Assembly (NCBI RefSeq): GCF_001883705.2
Contig: NZ_MDEQ02000002.1
Coordinates: 409,498 to 473,497 of the forward strand
Source of the DNA: Burkholderia catarinensis
Lineage (GTDB): Bacteria > Pseudomonadota > Gammaproteobacteria > Burkholderiales > Burkholderiaceae
Length of the DNA: 64,000 bases
Reading direction: 5' to 3'
A program made the position numbers and the translations under genes. Below, piece by piece: positions 60,461-64,000 of the stretch; the first letter of the stretch is position 1, and the number at the start of each line of letters is the position of its first letter. Below the pieces are notes generated by a model. The model was given only the letters and a program-made list of their open reading frames with translations. It was not told the DNA's origin and made no database searches.

Positions 60461-61669
60461 TCAGGTATAAGCGATTTCCGGATCGCCGGCGGCAAGTGCC
60501 TGCTCACGATCCGGCGCAGGAGGGTAGATCCATTGCGTGTTGATCAGGATTTTTCGATCCTTGCCTTCGGCGCGCGTCAGCTTGACCTGACGGTCCCAAC
60601 CCTCGGTATAGAGCCCACCCCATCCACCGAGATCGACGCAGGTAACGTAGAACGTCTGGCGGTACTTGAGCGTCGGCAGGCCAAGCAGATCCGCCGCAAC
60701 GTTGTGGCCGGCGTAGCGCCCCATGAACAGCGCGTGCTGGCACGACATCAGTGAATAGTGACCCTCGTCGTCGGTGAGCGCGCGCACCACGTCGCCGGCG
60801 CCAAAGATGTCTTTCGCTTCGACCACGCGCAAGTCGCCCGTGACTTCTACGCGTCCCTGGCGGTCGACCTTCGGCGCGACCTGGGATGCAAGTGAGCTGG
60901 CGACCATGCCGCCGGTCCAGATCACGGTATCGGCATCGATGCGTTCGCCGGTTGCCGTCACGACGCCGCTTGCATCGATCGAGACGACCCCCGCGCCAAC
61001 GCGAGTTTCAATGCCGAGATATTCCAGGGCCTCGGCGATCTGCGGGCGCGGGCCATTGCCCATGTCAGGGCCGATTGCATCGGCGCGTTCCACGATGACG
61101 ACGCGAGGGCGCACGTTCTCGCCAAGGATGCCGCGGAGTCGTCCGGGCAGTTCCGTTGCCACTTCCAGTCCGGTAAGGCCGCCACCCACGACGACACAGG
61201 TATTGCGGGCCGCAGTGTCCGGTCTCGACGCCAGGCTTTCAAGATGATCACGGAGCTCGACTGCCTCGTGGAGCTGATCTACCGTGAACGCATGCTCGAC
61301 CAGGCCCGGCAGCGGGGGACGGAACAGGTGGCTGCCGGTCGTGAGCACGAGGCGGTCGTAACCGAGGCGCTTCGATTCGCCGTTCGCTGTCGCGACATCG
61401 ACACTGTGGTCGGCGGGGTGGATGCGCTCGACCGTGCCTTCGACGAACTTCACGCCGACGGCATTCAGCACCGGCAGAAACGGCACCGACATCTGCTCGG
61501 GCCGGACTTCGTACAGGCGCGGACGAACGTGGAGTTCCGGGCGGGGCGACACCAACGTGATCTCGACATCCGACCCGGCATCGCGCTGCATGTCGAGTAC
61601 GCGGGCCGCACCGAGCGCGGCCCAAAGTCCGGCAAATCCGCCGCCGACAATCAGGATATTTCGTTTCAT
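60461..61669 (-). CDS. NDH-2-like FAD-dependent pyridine nucleotide oxidoreductase
   Basis: A 402-residue flavoprotein. The FAD motif ILIVGGGFAGLWAALGAA is at residues 4-21, the second (NADH) dinucleotide motif CVVVGGGLTGLEVATEL near 165, and the C-terminal FAD contact IFGAGDVVRAL near 300. This matches type II NADH dehydrogenases and related quinone reductases. The frame is open 45 codons upstream without homology. It lies 154 bases after a cupin gene on the same strand and probably oxidises NADH to a quinone; the physiological partner is unknown. Confidence 0.87.
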   Translation of the reverse strand: MKRNILIVGGGFAGLWAALGAARVLDMQRDAGSDVEITLVSPRPELHVRPRLYEVRPEQMSVPFLPVLNAVGVKFVEGTVERIHPADHSVDVATANGESKRLGYDRLVLTTGSHLFRPPLPGLVEHAFTVDQLHEAVELRDHLESLASRPDTAARNTCVVVGGGLTGLEVATELPGRLRGILGENVRPRVVIVERADAIGPDMGNGPRPQIAEALEYLGIETRVGAGVVSIDASGVVTATGERIDADTVIWTGGMVASSLASQVAPKVDRQGRVEVTGDLRVVEAKDIFGAGDVVRALTDDEGHYSLMSCQHALFMGRYAGHNVAADLLGLPTLKYRQTFYVTCVDLGGWGGLYTEGWDRQVKLTRAEGKDRKILINTQWIYPPAPDREQALAAGDPEIAYT

Positions 61670-61823
61670 GGCAGTGACCTCATCAGTCTGCTTGCAGGTA
61701 AAGGGCGAGCGATGCCCGCCGCAAGACACGAGAGCCGGCACGTCGCAGCATGTGACACGTATGAAATGGAGAGGCGTTGCTGGCACGGTGGCGAGCATCG
61801 CCATTGCAGCGCGGATGGCTCGT

Positions 61824-62228
61824 CTACTTCACGGGGGTAAGAATGGGCGTCCCCTGATTCTTGATCAGAAACACGACGAACTTTGCAGGCTTCGTGTTGC
61901 TGGCGTTTCGCCCGACCGTGTGTACGTCATCGGGGCCTTCGTGGAAGGTGTCGCCTGCGTGGAGCGTGATCTCCTTGTCGCCGTTCAGACCCATCACGAT
62001 GCTGCCCTCGACCACATAGACAAATGCGTGTGCGTTGTGGCGATGGACGGGGTCGACGGCGCCGGGAGGATATTCCACCACAATCGTCTCGACTTCCTTG
62101 CCCCGATACTCGGGTAACGTTTCCGTGGCCAGCGGTTCCACCTTCGCGTGAGGCGCGGCGGCAACGGGTTGGGCAGCCATTGCCAGCGACGACATCAAGG
62201 CGGCCAGAACGAGCACGATGCTTTTCAT
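61824..62228 (-). CDS. Exported cupin domain protein
   Basis: A 134-residue protein with a signal peptide (residues 1-25, ending AAA before Pro-His). A single cupin fold follows: motif one PGAVDPVHRHNAHAFVYVVEG (near residue 60) with two His ligands, motif two HAGDTFHEGPDDVHTVGRN near 95 with another His. The role is unknown; similar small periplasmic cupins occur beside oxidoreductases. The gene starts 4 bases after the AhpD-like gene ends, so they form an operon. Confidence 0.87.
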   Translation of the reverse strand: MKSIVLVLAALMSSLAMAAQPVAAAPHAKVEPLATETLPEYRGKEVETIVVEYPPGAVDPVHRHNAHAFVYVVEGSIVMGLNGDKEITLHAGDTFHEGPDDVHTVGRNASNTKPAKFVVFLIKNQGTPILTPVK

Positions 62229-62232
62229 GTCG

Positions 62233-62712
62233 TCACTCCAGATTGGCTTTGTCGAGTCCGAACATCTTGTCGAACGAGCCAGGCACGATGCGGAATGCGA
62301 CATTCAGCCGGTTCCAGCTATTGATCGCGCCCACCAGGAACGTGAGATCCGAAAGCTCTTTCTCGGAATACTGCGCGCGGACGCGTTCGTAGACGTCATC
62401 CGGCACGCCGCTCGCGGGAAGGTGAGTCAGTACGTCGGTCCACTCCAGCGCGGCGCGCTCGCGCGGCGAGAATAGCGTCGACTCGCGCCAGATCGCTACG
62501 TGATGCAGGCGCAGCTCGCGTTCGCCATGCATCTTTGCCATCTTGATGTGCATGTCGACGCAGAACGCACAGCCATTGAGCTGCGACGCACGAATCTCGA
62601 CGAGCTCGCGGACCGGTGCTTCGATCGTCGTCTTTTGAAGCAATCCATCGAGTTCAATGAGTTTCTTGGACAACTCGGGCGATTGCTGAAAGTAGTTGAT
62701 GCGTTGTGACAC
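62233..62712 (-). CDS. Carboxymuconolactone decarboxylase / AhpD-like protein
   Basis: A 159-residue AhpD-fold protein. The redox pair is Cys-x2-Cys in LNGCAFCVDMH (near residue 47), followed by the conserved His; this is the alkylhydroperoxidase core signature. The start is the GTG at 62712 with GGAG eight bases upstream; another frame starts at an ATG in the same place but is not coding. It begins the cupin and NDH-2-like run on the minus strand. It may reduce peroxides, with electrons supplied elsewhere. Confidence 0.87.
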   Translation of the reverse strand: MSQRINYFQQSPELSKKLIELDGLLQKTTIEAPVRELVEIRASQLNGCAFCVDMHIKMAKMHGERELRLHHVAIWRESTLFSPRERAALEWTDVLTHLPASGVPDDVYERVRAQYSEKELSDLTFLVGAINSWNRLNVAFRIVPGSFDKMFGLDKANLE

Positions 62713-63229
62713 GACATGTTCTCCGGATCGGTTGGGGCGCTGCTGCCAAACCTGCATCGAACGCATGCTGCAGGCCTGGCTTGGCAAACATCGTAATGAC
62801 AAGCCCGACGATTCTGTAGAGCCGGGAAGGCGCGCACGCTATTGCCGCTTCTGCACCAATCGTTTCGTCACGTGCGGCAGTTCGCCGTGCATCGCGAGTA
62901 CGCGGGCCGGTTTCCGAGGGAGCGTGGCGTATCGAAGCGGTGGAAAGCGAGACGGGGAAACTTTCGCGCCGGGAAAGGACAGGTCGCGGCACTCGGTCGA
63001 TCTCGACAGTCAGTGTGGAGGACGGCCCAGTCGTGACTGTCTCGCGGGAAAAGGAGTAGAGGTGGTGCATGGATTAGTTCGATCGATGATTCTTGGCACT
63101 TATCGCAGGCTTACGATTCCCCCACACTGGTGTAAAGCGAGGTGACGGTTGCGATCGTCCTTATCCGGTACGGCGCCCGTTCCGTATCCCGTTCGCTCGA
63201 ATGCAATCATCTCGTGAGGAGGATTTTTG
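62713..63229. other. Divergent promoter region of the AhpD-like operon and the NmrA-like gene
   Basis: No gene is supported in these 517 bases. Open frames here lack binding sites and family character. The region must hold two divergent promoters. AGGAGG directly precedes the NmrA-like start. Confidence 0.45.
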
Positions 63230-63973
63230 ATGAAGATCGTCGTCATTGGCGGTTCCGGGCTGATTGGCTCGCGTGTCGTCACGCTGCTCGGTGAAGCCGG
63301 CCATCTGGCGCTCGCCGCGTCGCCGCGGACCGGTGTCAATACCATCACGGGCGAAGGTTTGATCAAAGCGCTGGCGGGGGCCGACGTGGTCGTCGACGTG
63401 TCGAATGCGCCGTCCTGGGAGCCGCAGGCCGTGCTGGATTTTTTCCGCACGTCGGCGCGCAATCTCGGCAAGGTCGAGGTGGCCACGGGGGTACGGCACC
63501 ATGTCGTGCTGTCGATCGTCGGTTGCGACCGGATGCCGGAGAACGACTATTTCGCGGCCAAAGTCGCGCAGGAACAGGCGATCGAAGCGGCGGGCGTACC
63601 GTACACGCTCGTACGAGCGACGCAATTCATGGAGTTTATCGGCGGCATTGCGGATTTCAGTACGGTGGACGGTGCGGTGCACATCGGCAAAGGGCTGTTT
63701 CAGCCGATCGCCGCAGAAGATGTTGCGGCCAACCTTGCGCAGGTCGCCCTCGCCGAACCGTTGAATGGCACAGTCGAGATCGCGGGCCCGGATCGGGCGC
63801 CTTTCGCGGAGATTGTCGCGCGCTACCTGAAATCGGTCGGTGACGCCCGCCCGGTAGTGACCGATCCCGGTGCACGGTACTACGGCGGCGGTGTCGAGGA
63901 GACATCGCTCGTGCCGCTCGGGAATGCACGACTCGGCCGCGTCAGCCTCGACCAGTGGTTCGAAAGAAGCTGA
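63230..63973 (+). CDS. NmrA-like NAD(P)-binding reductase
   Basis: A 247-residue atypical short-chain dehydrogenase. The NADP motif VVIGGSGLIGSR is at residues 4-15, TLVRATQFMEF near residue 128, and the domain lacks the classical Tyr-x3-Lys at the usual place, as in NmrA and other redox-sensing relatives. AGGAGG lies seven bases before the ATG at 63230. It is divergent from the AhpD-like operon and may share its regulation; redox sensing is plausible but unproven. Confidence 0.88.
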   Translation: MKIVVIGGSGLIGSRVVTLLGEAGHLALAASPRTGVNTITGEGLIKALAGADVVVDVSNAPSWEPQAVLDFFRTSARNLGKVEVATGVRHHVVLSIVGCDRMPENDYFAAKVAQEQAIEAAGVPYTLVRATQFMEFIGGIADFSTVDGAVHIGKGLFQPIAAEDVAANLAQVALAEPLNGTVEIAGPDRAPFAEIVARYLKSVGDARPVVTDPGARYYGGGVEETSLVPLGNARLGRVSLDQWFERS

Positions 63974-63987
63974 CTCGCATTCGCGAC

Positions 63988-64000
63988 CGTTTTTTTTTTT
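63988..64000 (+). terminator. T run after the NmrA-like gene
   Basis: A run of Ts at the window end, 16 bases after the stop codon, following CATTCGCGACCG. It looks like the T tract of an intrinsic terminator, but only a weak stem is visible before it and the window ends here. Confidence 0.35.

Noticed and set aside
62696..63145. 149-codon plus-strand frame in the divergent promoter region
   Set aside because: No binding site, many Arg and Cys residues, no family; overlaps the AhpD-like start.

Overview
The window is GC-rich (by eye well over 60% GC in most coding stretches) and reads as a Burkholderia chromosome, most likely the Burkholderia cepacia complex. Reasons: a Burkholderia-type porin, dense operons on both strands, an argO/argP pair, a pobA-pcaIJBDC order typical of the genus, and a T6SS vgrG island. 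No rRNA, tRNA, CRISPR array or replication origin was seen. Species is an inference.

Layout. (1) 1-12.5 kb: an aromatic or alcohol utilisation block. A minus-strand operon encodes a cupin of the 2,4'-dihydroxyacetophenone dioxygenase family, an MFS importer, a zinc alcohol dehydrogenase and an SDR, followed by a porin. Three AraC-type regulators, a GMC oxidoreductase and an aldo/keto reductase surround it. (2) 11.9-19 kb: housekeeping genes: argO/argP, an FNR-like regulator, a universal stress protein, a serine acetyltransferase, and translationally coupled folE-folM. (3) 19-27.2 kb: pobA with a divergent LysR gene, then pcaI-pcaJ-pcaB-pcaD-pcaC and a PcaK-like transporter: 4-hydroxybenzoate to 3-oxoadipyl-CoA, lacking pcaGH, pcaF and the PcaR gene. 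pcaJ and the transporter gene carry nearly identical hairpin leaders.

(4) 28.3-40.6 kb: a foreign island. It holds an AvcD-type anti-phage dCTP deaminase with a possible small overlapping partner gene, a membrane-anchored DUF4041/GIY-YIG nuclease matching the SNIPE phage-defence architecture, a tyrosine-recombinase remnant, IS256, IS21-like and IS3 remnants, and a T6SS spike-effector-immunity module (VgrG, muramidase, secreted immunity candidate).

(5) 40.6-55 kb: an accessory catabolic region with two intact Old Yellow Enzymes, two decayed ones, three related alpha/beta hydrolases, an SCP2-like protein, a cholesterol-oxidase-like GMC enzyme with a cysteine cluster, an SDR, a quinone-oxidoreductase-like protein, two TetR regulators and an HxlR-SCP2 regulator. 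Twin CTATAC-N5-GTATAG operators occur on both sides of the hxlR gene. This looks like a modular, partly decayed pathway for a lipophilic cyclic substrate; the substrate is unknown.

(6) 55-64 kb: an OmpW-like protein, a lone DUF2384 protein beside flavohemoglobin, a PEBP-family protein, a secreted protein of unknown function, and an NDH-2-like flavoprotein / cupin / AhpD-like cluster divergent from an NmrA-like reductase.

Starts were chosen from visible ribosome binding sites, so they often differ from the longest open frame.
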